DNA of 64,000 nt from contig JAOKBJ010000002.1 in the NCBI GenBank assembly GCA_028244835.1, positions 138,942-202,941 of the forward strand, in the 5' to 3' direction. How positions within the stretch are numbered: position 1 is the first letter of the stretch; each line of letters starts with the position of its first letter. Position numbers and translations under genes: made by a program. This stretch comes from Methylophilaceae bacterium (lineage in GTDB: Bacteria; Pseudomonadota; Gammaproteobacteria; Burkholderiales; Methylophilaceae). The notes beneath the pieces are model-generated. The model had not been told where the DNA came from. It made no database searches and saw only the letters and a list, made by a program, of their open reading frames with translations. This document shows positions 29,854-40,210 of this stretch, piece after piece.

Positions 29854-31251
29854 TTATTTAAAAGCTTGAGCAATAAGAGCCTCTTGCAATCTATGAGAAT
29901 CCTTAGCAGTTAAATCGTTCATAATAAAAATAAAAATTTTCATTTCCTTATTTTTATCCAGTAAAAAACCTGCAATTGCATTTATATTCCTCATTGATCC
30001 AGTCTTAAAGTGAGCAGACTTTTTAAAAGTTGAGTAATTCATTCTTCTTTTTAGGGTCCCATCTACTCCAGAAATTGGAAAGGACGAAAGCATTTCCGGC
30101 ATCAAAGGATTATAATATATCTTTTCCATTAACAACAAAAGCTGCTCAGAAGTTAATACAGAGTTTCTTGATAATCCAGCACCATTTTCAAAGAAAAGTC
30201 CTTGGTGTGGCAAGTTATTCTTTTCAAACCATGTTTGCACATATTTATTTACTGATGGCTCTATAACTAATAAATCACTATCCTCAGCCAAGATAGTCAG
30301 CATAGTGTTTCTGGCCATAAGGTTTAGGCTATATTTATTAACATCCCTTATTATTTCGCTCAATGGTCTTGAATCATGTCTATACAAAAATTTCCAATTA
30401 GAATCCTGAATATAAATCGCGTCTAAATTACCACTAAATTCTCCGCCATTCTCCTTCCATGTTTTCTTAAAAATCCTATAAAAATATTCTTCGTCATTTA
30501 GAACTGATAAATTGATTCCTTTTGTACCGCATTTTCGGCTAAATTTACCATCAAAAATAACCTGAGACTTTAGCTTGTTTTGTTGGGTTCGGTAATTGAG
30601 TTTACTTTTCCAATCAATACATCTGTCATTTGTAATTTTGATATTGTTTTTAATGCTGAAGTTTTCTAAGTTAGGATTAGATTCGATAATTAAATTTTTA
30701 TCTTTCATAGTAAATATAAAATTCATAGTATTACTTTGAACAACAACTGGATTTGGCAAAGCGTTGTAAGCCCTCATTGGATCATTGTCAAATATCTTTT
30801 CTTTTGAATCTAACCCAAAGTAACTTAAGTCTAGAATTAAATTTCCTTTTATTTTCTTTATGCCTTTAAACTGAATTTTTCTTATTGAGTTTTCAAGATT
30901 AGCAATTGAGAAAGTGGCGTCTCCTCTTCCTTTAAAAATTAAATCTCCATTTAATGTGTCGCCAACAATGTCACCATTATGATAAAAATCTGACTGCCAT
31001 TTAAATTGAGGGCCTAATTCTTCTAGAGCTATAAATGTCGAAACTATTTTAGCTAGTGAAGCAGGATTAAATAATTTTTTTTCATTATGTGCGACTATAG
31101 GCTCAGACTTATTTGTTAGATTCTTTACGACGAAAGTGAATGAATCTTGTGAGACTTTGTATTTATTAATAATTTTTTTATATTCTAGCGGAATCTCTGC
31201 AAAAACCGAGAATGGTATCAACCATATAATTAAAACCCTTAGAATATTCAT
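29854..31251 (-). CDS. dacB: D-alanyl-D-alanine carboxypeptidase/endopeptidase (PBP4 family, S13)
   Basis: FNPASLAKIVS (SxxK), NLMARNTML (SxN-like region), FKTGSMRNI (KTG). Confidence 0.9.
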   Translation of the reverse strand: MNILRVLIIWLIPFSVFAEIPLEYKKIINKYKVSQDSFTFVVKNLTNKSEPIVAHNEKKLFNPASLAKIVSTFIALEELGPQFKWQSDFYHNGDIVGDTLNGDLIFKGRGDATFSIANLENSIRKIQFKGIKKIKGNLILDLSYFGLDSKEKIFDNDPMRAYNALPNPVVVQSNTMNFIFTMKDKNLIIESNPNLENFSIKNNIKITNDRCIDWKSKLNYRTQQNKLKSQVIFDGKFSRKCGTKGINLSVLNDEEYFYRIFKKTWKENGGEFSGNLDAIYIQDSNWKFLYRHDSRPLSEIIRDVNKYSLNLMARNTMLTILAEDSDLLVIEPSVNKYVQTWFEKNNLPHQGLFFENGAGLSRNSVLTSEQLLLLMEKIYYNPLMPEMLSSFPISGVDGTLKRRMNYSTFKKSAHFKTGSMRNINAIAGFLLDKNKEMKIFIFIMNDLTAKDSHRLQEALIAQAFK

Positions 31252-31253
31252 AA

Positions 31254-32552
31254 CTATATAGCCTGCTTGATGCCTTCAGAGGTTATCTTAACCATCTGAT
31301 GAGCTTCTTTTTCAGAGATACAATAAGGTGGCATAAAGTAAACAGTATTATTAATTGGCCTTATTAAAACTCCCTTAGATATTGAATACTCAGTGAATTT
31401 ATCTATATCGATTTTATTATCAACTTCAAACGCCCAAATCATACCGATGTTTCTAAGGTTTCTAATTGGTAAATTTTTATAATCAATCATTAGTTTATTA
31501 ATTAAATTTGATTTGATTTTATTATTCTTAAGTACGTCTTCCTTCTCGAATATTGATAAAGTTCCTAATGCGGCACTACATGCTAAGGGGTTACCTGTAT
31601 AACTGTGAGAATGCAGAAAGGCATCAGCCATTTTGTCAGAGTAAAAAGCTGAATAAACCTCATCAGTTGTAAGTGTCACAGAGAGAGGAAGATAGCCACC
31701 AGTTAGCCCTTTTGATAAACATATGAAATCTGGAATAATTTTTGCATGTTGATGTGCAAACATCTTACCTGTTCTTCCAAAGCCCACAGCAATTTCATCA
31801 ACGATTAGATGAACTTCGTATGTATCACATAATTCTCTTACTTTTTTTAGATAAATTGAGTCATAGATTCCCATACCTGTCGCACACTGAACGAGTGGCT
31901 CTAAAATAATACTTGAAATAACCTCATGCTTTTTCTCAAATAACATTTTTAACGATTTTATTTTTTCTTGAATAAATTCTTCTAATGTTTTATTAGCTTT
32001 ATTTAACCTAAGATCAGGTGATGGGACTGAGAAATATGGTTTTATTAACGAGGCGTACTGTTTTCTAAATATAGGTATATCTGTTACAGATAGGGCCCCG
32101 ATTGTTTCCCCATGATAACTATTCTCAAGGTAAACAAATTTATTCTTTTTTGGTAAGCCTACTCTTTTCCAATAATGAGAGCTCATTTTTAATGCAATTT
32201 CAACGGCATTTGCCCCATCACTTCCATAGGAGCAATGGCTTAATTTTGTGAGTTTGCTTAATTTTTTTGATAAATCAATAGCAGCTTCATGCGTTGCCCC
32301 GGCAAGCATTACATGTTCAATTTTATTTAACTGCTTTGTGATGTGCTGCTTAATTATTTTATTATTATGGCCAAATAAATTTACCCACCAAGAACTAGTC
32401 ACATCTAAATATTTTTTATTATTAAAATCGATTAGCCAACTTCCCCTACCTTCTTTTATTGGTATCAAAGGAGTTTTTTCATGATGCTTCATTTGGGAGC
32501 ATGGATGCCAAATGTACTTCATGCTTTCTTTAATATATTTTTTATTTTTCAT
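31254..32552 (-). CDS. bioA: Adenosylmethionine-8-amino-7-oxononanoate aminotransferase
   Basis: IWHPCSQMKHHEKTPLI, DEIAVGFGRTGKMFAHQHA, CLSKGLTGGYLPLSVTL (PLP Lys), HSHSYTGNPLACSAAL. Confidence 0.94.
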   Translation of the reverse strand: MKNKKYIKESMKYIWHPCSQMKHHEKTPLIPIKEGRGSWLIDFNNKKYLDVTSSWWVNLFGHNNKIIKQHITKQLNKIEHVMLAGATHEAAIDLSKKLSKLTKLSHCSYGSDGANAVEIALKMSSHYWKRVGLPKKNKFVYLENSYHGETIGALSVTDIPIFRKQYASLIKPYFSVPSPDLRLNKANKTLEEFIQEKIKSLKMLFEKKHEVISSIILEPLVQCATGMGIYDSIYLKKVRELCDTYEVHLIVDEIAVGFGRTGKMFAHQHAKIIPDFICLSKGLTGGYLPLSVTLTTDEVYSAFYSDKMADAFLHSHSYTGNPLACSAALGTLSIFEKEDVLKNNKIKSNLINKLMIDYKNLPIRNLRNIGMIWAFEVDNKIDIDKFTEYSISKGVLIRPINNTVYFMPPYCISEKEAHQMVKITSEGIKQAI

Positions 32553-32555
32553 AAG

Positions 32556-33638
32556 TTAAGGGGCTGGATTCATTCTTGTTAAATGTACCTGATCAATTTT
32601 TTCTAAAATATCATCTTTTAAGATTATTTCATATGCAGCTATATTTTCCTTTAATTGATTCATTGAGGTGGCACCAACAATAGTGCTTGTTACAAACCAT
32701 TGTCTGTAGGCAAAACTTAGTGCCATCTGTGTAAGAGATAAATTAGACTCTTTTGCAATATAAAGATAATCCTCAACAGCAAAAGTTACGCCTGGCTTAG
32801 TATATCGTTTTGCATAGCCAGGAAATAAGTTTACCCTTCCAGATGCTTCTGGGTCCTGAATATATTTTCCTGTTAAATGTCCGAACCCTAATGGTGAGTA
32901 AGCAAAAAATCCTAAATCTTCTCTATATAGTATTTCACTCAACCCTAGTTCAGCGATTCTATTTATCAAGCTATATCCATTTTGAACTGCACAAATTAAG
33001 GGTAATTTTTTTTCTTTAGCAATCTTAATAAATTCCATCACCCCCCAAGGGTACTCATTTGATAAGGCAATATATCTCACCTTCCCATCATCGACTAACT
33101 TCATTAAACTTTCCAGCTGCTCCTCAATTGAAACCCATTCTATCTTTTTACTATTTTTATATTCATCGTTTGGTTCAAATTTGTACTGTCCAAACATAGG
33201 TACGTTTCTTTCTGGCCAATGAAGATAAAGCAAATCTACGTAATCTGTTTTCATTCTTCTTAATGAATTATTAACAGCTTCACTTATATTTTTATCATCA
33301 AGAGATTTTGGTCCGCCCCTAATCCAATCAATAGAGCGTCTTGGTCCAGCTATTTTTGTCGATAGTACTAATTCGTCTCTTTTTTTGTTTTGAACCCAGT
33401 TCCCGATAATTATTTCTGTAGCGTTGCAAGTTTCTGGCTTCGGAGGGACGGGATACATTTCTGCAACATCAAAACTATTAATACCTTGATCTAAGACGAA
33501 GTCTAACTGATCAAATGCCTCTTTTTGGCTATTTTGATCCCCAAATGTCATAGTCCCCAGTGTTATCGGTGATACTCTTAACTCGGTATGCGCAACTTTT
33601 CTATAATCTTTTTTTTCAAACATTTTATTTAAAAACAA
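32556..33638 (-). CDS. Aldo/keto reductase (Tas-like)
   Basis: GTMTFGDQNSQKEAFDQLDFVLDQGINSFDVAEMYP, DYVDLLYLHWPERNVP, IVGATSMNQLKENI. Confidence 0.92.
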   Translation of the reverse strand: MFLNKMFEKKDYRKVAHTELRVSPITLGTMTFGDQNSQKEAFDQLDFVLDQGINSFDVAEMYPVPPKPETCNATEIIIGNWVQNKKRDELVLSTKIAGPRRSIDWIRGGPKSLDDKNISEAVNNSLRRMKTDYVDLLYLHWPERNVPMFGQYKFEPNDEYKNSKKIEWVSIEEQLESLMKLVDDGKVRYIALSNEYPWGVMEFIKIAKEKKLPLICAVQNGYSLINRIAELGLSEILYREDLGFFAYSPLGFGHLTGKYIQDPEASGRVNLFPGYAKRYTKPGVTFAVEDYLYIAKESNLSLTQMALSFAYRQWFVTSTIVGATSMNQLKENIAAYEIILKDDILEKIDQVHLTRMNPAP

Positions 33639-33668
33639 TTAGTTATGAATTATTTTTTACCCTTCCCC

Positions 33669-33697
33669 TTGAATTTATCACTATTTGTCCCTATTAT
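33669..33697 (+). promoter_or_regulatory. Sigma70-type promoter of groESL
   Basis: TTGAAT-17 bp-TATTAT, with the last base of -10 at the first base of CIRCE. Confidence 0.75.
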
Positions 33698-33723
33698 TAG
33701 CACTCCACGTCATTGAGTGCTAA
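33697..33723 (+). promoter_or_regulatory. CIRCE element (HrcA operator)
   Basis: TTAGCACTC-N9-GAGTGCTAA, exact match to the CIRCE consensus. Confidence 0.97.
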
Positions 33724-33787
33724 ATTTTACTTAAAGACAAGATTAATTTTAACTTTTTAAAGAATAAACTACTAGGAGAACTTACAA

Positions 33788-34078
33788 ATGAAAATTCGTC
33801 CTTTACATGATCGTGTAATTGTAAAGCGCCTTGAAGAAGATAGAACAACTGCATCAGGCATCGTTATTCCTGAAAGTGTTGAAGGTGAAAAACCTGATCA
33901 AGGAACAATTCAAGCTATCGGGAATGGAAAAATTCTTGAAGATGGTTCGACTCGCAAGCTAGACGTAAAAGTTGGTGACAAAGTTCTTTTTGGTAAATAT
34001 GCAGGCCAAGCAGTAAAAGTAGATGGTGAGGAGCTTCTAGTAATGAAAGAAGAAGACATCATGGGTATTGTTGAATAA
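33788..34078 (+). CDS. groES: Co-chaperonin GroES
   Basis: [58 protein letters not shown]. Confidence 0.98.
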   Translation: MKIRPLHDRVIVKRLEEDRTTASGIVIPESVEGEKPDQGTIQAIGNGKILEDGSTRKLDVKVGDKVLFGKYAGQAVKVDGEELLVMKEEDIMGIVE

Positions 34079-34118
34079 GTACCTTTAAATTATTAAATAC
34101 ACAATTGGAGAAAAATAA

Positions 34119-35783
<1,665 letters not shown>

Positions 35784-35803
35784 TTAATTATAATTTAATT
35801 AGT

Positions 35804-35831
35804 AAAAAAGGTCTCTTTTGAGGCCTTTTTT
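35804..35831 (+). terminator. Rho-independent terminator of groESL
   Basis: AAAAAAGGTCTC-TTTT-GAGGCCTTTTTT. Confidence 0.85.
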
Positions 35832-35869
35832 ATACCTGTTAAAAATTATTTGGTGTAGCATTACAACTC

Positions 35870-38026
35870 ATGAATCAACCTCAAGAAAATACAAAATTTT
35901 TAGAAAACTTAAATGAAGAACAAATTAAAGCCATAACTTTAGAAAATCAGTCGGCTTTGATACTGGCTGGTGCCGGAAGTGGAAAAACAAAAGTACTTAC
36001 TTCAAGAATTGCTTGGCTTATTCAAAATCAAATAACAAATCCAACAGGCTTGCTTGCTGTTACTTTTACAAATAAAGCAGCTAAAGAAATGCTAATGAGG
36101 GTGACTGATCAGCTTCCAATTCACACCAGAGGTATGTGGGTTGGAACATTCCATGGTTTATGTAATCGCATGTTACGAATTCATCATAGAGAAGCAAAAC
36201 TTCCAGAAACATTTCAAATTTTAGATAGCTCAGATCAATTATCAGCAATCAAAAGACTTATAAAAGCAATGAATATTGATACTGATATCTTCCCTCCAAA
36301 AGAAATTCAATATTTTATTAATGGAAAAAAAGATGAGGGAATCAGGTCCATTACTGTCAAACCATATGACCCTCACACAAAAAAAGTTAATGAAATTTAT
36401 GGTGAGTATGAAAAGCAATGCCAAAAAGAAGGGGTTGCTGACTTTCCAGAATTACTTTTAGGGTGCTACGAGTTATTAAAAAATAATATTTCTATTAAAG
36501 AACATTATCAACAAAGATTTAGGCATATTTTAGTTGATGAATTTCAAGATACTAGCGAGCTTCAATACAAATGGCTTAAATTACTAGCAGGTAAAGATAA
36601 TTTTGTATTCGCTGTCGGGGATGATGATCAATCCATATATGCATTTAGAGGGGCGAGAGTTGGAAATATGCAAGACCTTGAAAAAGATTTTAAAATTAAA
36701 AATATTATCAAACTTGAACAAAATTATCGATCTAAAAATAATATCCTAAATGCTGCAAATGCCATAATAGATAACAATACAAATAGGCTTGGAAAAAACC
36801 TTTGGGCGGCATCTGGGGATGGTGATCCAATTCGTCAATATATTGGCATAAGTGACTATGATGAAGCTAATTTTATTCTAGACGAAATAAAGATGCTCCA
36901 CCGAGGCGGCCTAAATTACAGCCAGATTGCAATTTTATATAGAAGTAATGCTCAATCTCGCGTTCTAGAACATGCCATTGTTTCTAATAATCTCCCTTAT
37001 CGAGTTTATGGGGGCTTAAGATTTTTTGAGCGCGCTGAGATTAAAAATGCACTAGCTTATCTCCGATTAATTTCAAATAAAACGGATGATAATGCTTTTT
37101 TAAGGATAATTAATTTTCCAACTAGGGGTATTGGTGCCAGAGCTATAGAGCAGTTGCAAGACCAAGCGAAGGCAAAAAATTGCTCATTATGGGAAGCAGC
37201 GAAAGAAATTGAATCTCAAAATGAAAATATACAAAAAGGTGTGCCATTTTTTGTAAGATTAATTAAAAACTTAGAGGATGAAATTCAAGGCACATCCATC
37301 GCAGAATCTATAGAATCTATTATTACTCATTCAGGTCTGAAAGATCACTACCTAAAAGATAAAGATGGAATTGATCGCGTATCAAACTTAAACGAATTAG
37401 TTTCTGCTGCTGTAACTTTCATAAACACTACTGAGATTGAAAATGAGGCACTCACCTTAGTAGAATTTCTCAACTTTACCTCTTTAGAGAGTGGAGAGCT
37501 TCAAGCATCAGCTAGCGATGATGCTCTTCAATTAATGACTATTCACTCATCAAAAGGATTAGAGTTTGATGCGGTATTTATTACTGGGCTTGAAGATGGC
37601 CTATGTCCGCATGAGCAAAGTTTATCTGAATCTGATGGCTTAGAAGAAGAAAGACGATTGATGTATGTAGCAGTAACTAGAGCCAAAAATAAACTCTATC
37701 TTACTTTAGCCCAATCCAGAATGCTTCATGGTCAAACTAGATACAATATTCCATCACGCTTTTTAGATGAAATTCCTGATCAGCTTGTAAAAAAACTCAA
37801 CTCTATGAAGAAGCAAGATATTATAACAAGTCCAAATAAATTAGCTCCTCGGTCTGAATCTAAACATGAAATAAAAATTGGTTCTTCAGTAACTCATCCA
37901 AAATTTGGACAAGGCATTGTAACTGGATATGAAGGCAATGAAAATGATCTTCGTATTCAAATTAAATTCTCTACCCATGGAGTAAAATGGTTGGCAATGG
38001 AGTTTGCTAAACTTACTCCAAATTAA
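35870..38026 (+). CDS. uvrD: UvrD/Rep-family DNA helicase
   Basis: LAGAGSGKTKVLTSRIAWL, DEFQDTSELQYKWLKLL, GDDDQSIYAFRGA, MTIHSSKGLEFDAVFITGLEDG, YVAVTRAK. Confidence 0.95.
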   Translation: MNQPQENTKFLENLNEEQIKAITLENQSALILAGAGSGKTKVLTSRIAWLIQNQITNPTGLLAVTFTNKAAKEMLMRVTDQLPIHTRGMWVGTFHGLCNRMLRIHHREAKLPETFQILDSSDQLSAIKRLIKAMNIDTDIFPPKEIQYFINGKKDEGIRSITVKPYDPHTKKVNEIYGEYEKQCQKEGVADFPELLLGCYELLKNNISIKEHYQQRFRHILVDEFQDTSELQYKWLKLLAGKDNFVFAVGDDDQSIYAFRGARVGNMQDLEKDFKIKNIIKLEQNYRSKNNILNAANAIIDNNTNRLGKNLWAASGDGDPIRQYIGISDYDEANFILDEIKMLHRGGLNYSQIAILYRSNAQSRVLEHAIVSNNLPYRVYGGLRFFERAEIKNALAYLRLISNKTDDNAFLRIINFPTRGIGARAIEQLQDQAKAKNCSLWEAAKEIESQNENIQKGVPFFVRLIKNLEDEIQGTSIAESIESIITHSGLKDHYLKDKDGIDRVSNLNELVSAAVTFINTTEIENEALTLVEFLNFTSLESGELQASASDDALQLMTIHSSKGLEFDAVFITGLEDGLCPHEQSLSESDGLEEERRLMYVAVTRAKNKLYLTLAQSRMLHGQTRYNIPSRFLDEIPDQLVKKLNSMKKQDIITSPNKLAPRSESKHEIKIGSSVTHPKFGQGIVTGYEGNENDLRIQIKFSTHGVKWLAMEFAKLTPN

Positions 38027-38769
38027 TTCTTTAATGATCCAAAAATTTCTTTATAACTTACATATTGAAAAATGAATAGTATCGAAATATAGGCAGTGAA
38101 AGACAACAAAAGAAATAGACTTGATAAGAAAGAAACAAGATTTTGACCCAAAAACGATAAAGATGAAAATACAATACTTACTAATAATATAATTAGAATA
38201 AAGCCACCAGTCAAAATAGCCCACACCAATAGAAGTGGTATTGAAAACATCAAGGCACCTGCTAAGCTTGATTTAATAGCTTTTAAAACTCCATAATTGT
38301 TATAGTTAATAAGTAAAGGTGAAAACCATGTCGCCATAAAAAATGGTATTGATATTAAAATAATCTTAGTAAAGGTAGGGAGTAATCTTTGACTGTATTC
38401 AGTAATTGATTCAATTTCTTCCGTTTTTTGGCCAACATCAGAATAAAATACAAAAGATACTAATGTAGCAAAAATGAAGCTCAGACCACCGATAGAAAGA
38501 AGAGGTGTAAATTTATTTTTTAATGTATTAAAAATACTCTTTAATTCAAAATCTCTCTTTTCATCTAATTCTTTATAAAAGTGAATAAAGATTAAAACTA
38601 TAAATGGCCAAAGGAAGATTGTAATTGGTGAAATAAGTTTTAGCCCTGGTAGTATTGGAAAAAACAAGAATATAGTTAGATACAGCATGCCTAAGAATAA
38701 AGACTGCCTAACTGAATTTTTAAATAAAGTTAAACAAGTGTATGTCCAATTTTTTACTTTAATTAGCAT
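38023..38769 (-). CDS. BPSS1780-family-like integral membrane protein
   Basis: Multi-TM, about 250 aa, between thrB and uvrD; family assignment by neighbourhood and general pattern. Confidence 0.6.
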   Translation of the reverse strand: MLIKVKNWTYTCLTLFKNSVRQSLFLGMLYLTIFLFFPILPGLKLISPITIFLWPFIVLIFIHFYKELDEKRDFELKSIFNTLKNKFTPLLSIGGLSFIFATLVSFVFYSDVGQKTEEIESITEYSQRLLPTFTKIILISIPFFMATWFSPLLINYNNYGVLKAIKSSLAGALMFSIPLLLVWAILTGGFILIILLVSIVFSSLSFLGQNLVSFLSSLFLLLSFTAYISILFIFQYVSYKEIFGSLKN

Positions 38770-39697
38770 AATTTTTCATAAGCTGACGATCGTGTAAAAT
38801 ATGTTTAAAATGATTTGGGTTCTTTATTGAAGTAATCTCGCCCTCTTTCGCATTATAAAAATCTTCCAGTCTAGACAACCAAAACCTAAGGGCCGCTAGT
38901 CTTAATGCGCTATTTAAATATTCATTCTCATTATCTGTTAGCTTTCTTTCCGACTGATATCCCTTAATAAACTCTAAGTACATTAATGTATTAATTTTTC
39001 CATCATGATCTATACACCAATCATTAATAGCTATAGCAATATCATAAATAAATTTCTCATTGCAGGCATAATAAAAATCAATAAATCCAGAAACCTTATC
39101 ATTTAAAAAAAGCACGTTATCCCTAAAAAGGTCTCCATGAATAATTCCTTCAGGAAGATTAGTTTCATCTATTTCTTTATGGTAACTAATTTCTAATTCT
39201 ATTACTTTTTGATCTTCCATAGATAAATATTTTTTAAGATTTAAATACATATCAGATATCCAACTCAGCCCTCTAGTATTTTCATTTGATTGTGGAAAAT
39301 TACTTGCTGTTAAATGTAACCTCGCTAAATATTGACCTACTGAATAACAGCTCTTTGTTTCCCTAATAGTTATTTCTTTTCCTTCTAGAAAAGAGACCAT
39401 CAATGCAGGCTTGTCCTTTAATAAACATAATGCTTGTCCACTATTATTTTCAATAGGCCTAGGACATAAAAAATTTTCTTTAGTCAAATAAGACATTAAA
39501 TCCACATAAAATGGAAGCTCTTCAATATTATTATGTTCAAAGATAGTTAAAATATAATTTGAATGAGGCATTAAAATTAGGTAATTAGAATTAGTAATGC
39601 CAGAAGAAATACCTTTAAAATCAACAAAATCTTCAAAGTTAAATTGCTTAAACCATTCGCTGAGATCACTTGAAGTAATAGATGTATAGACAGCCAT
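38759..39697 (-). CDS. thrB: Homoserine kinase (APH-fold type)
   Basis: MAVYTSITSSDLSEWFKQFN, GISSGITNSNYLI, GIIHGDLFRDNVLFLNDKVSGFIDFYYAC. Confidence 0.93.
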   Translation of the reverse strand: MAVYTSITSSDLSEWFKQFNFEDFVDFKGISSGITNSNYLILMPHSNYILTIFEHNNIEELPFYVDLMSYLTKENFLCPRPIENNSGQALCLLKDKPALMVSFLEGKEITIRETKSCYSVGQYLARLHLTASNFPQSNENTRGLSWISDMYLNLKKYLSMEDQKVIELEISYHKEIDETNLPEGIIHGDLFRDNVLFLNDKVSGFIDFYYACNEKFIYDIAIAINDWCIDHDGKINTLMYLEFIKGYQSERKLTDNENEYLNSALRLAALRFWLSRLEDFYNAKEGEITSIKNPNHFKHILHDRQLMKNYAN

Positions 39698-39702
39698 AAA
39701 TT

Positions 39703-39723
39703 AAAAAAGGGGTTACCCCCCTT
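39703..39723 (-). terminator. Rho-independent terminator downstream of the DUF2782 gene
   Basis: Minus strand AAGGGG-GGTAA-CCCCTTTTTT. Confidence 0.75.
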
Positions 39724-39738
39724 GTTCTTAAAAAATTA

Positions 39739-40074
39739 TTAAAATTCGAATACTACCCATTGAGGTACAATTAATGGCTCTGAGATACTATCTCCTCTGA
39801 GCCATCCACCATCTGCAGAGTCTCTATAGAGATAATAAGGTGTTACGCCTTCTAGTGTTATTTTAATCATATAAAGATTTCCATTGATACGGTATTCTTC
39901 CAAAATACTTTCGCCATCTTTTCTAATTGTAACTTCAGGCTCACCTATAAAATCAGATTCAAATGTTGTCTCCGCTGGAGTAGCGTCATCTAATATCTGA
40001 GTTTCCTCTGCAGAGGAGATGTTCCAAATTATCAAAGATAGAGCAAATAACGGCAATTTTAAAAATTTAAACAT
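39739..40074 (-). CDS. DUF2782-family exported protein
   Basis: Signal peptide, GEPEVTIRKDGESILEEYRINGNLYMIKITLEGVTPYYLYRDSADGGW, divergent from polA. Confidence 0.8.
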   Translation of the reverse strand: MFKFLKLPLFALSLIIWNISSAEETQILDDATPAETTFESDFIGEPEVTIRKDGESILEEYRINGNLYMIKITLEGVTPYYLYRDSADGGWLRGDSISEPLIVPQWVVFEF

Positions 40075-40210
40075 TTAATATTCCTTTAAGCATAACCTTA
40101 ATTCTATCAAAATCTGACATAATCACAAAAGCAAGTTGATATTAAAATTAAAAGATAAACTTATCTAATACATTAGTTTATTCATGAAAACGAATTAAGC
40201 AATCAATATT

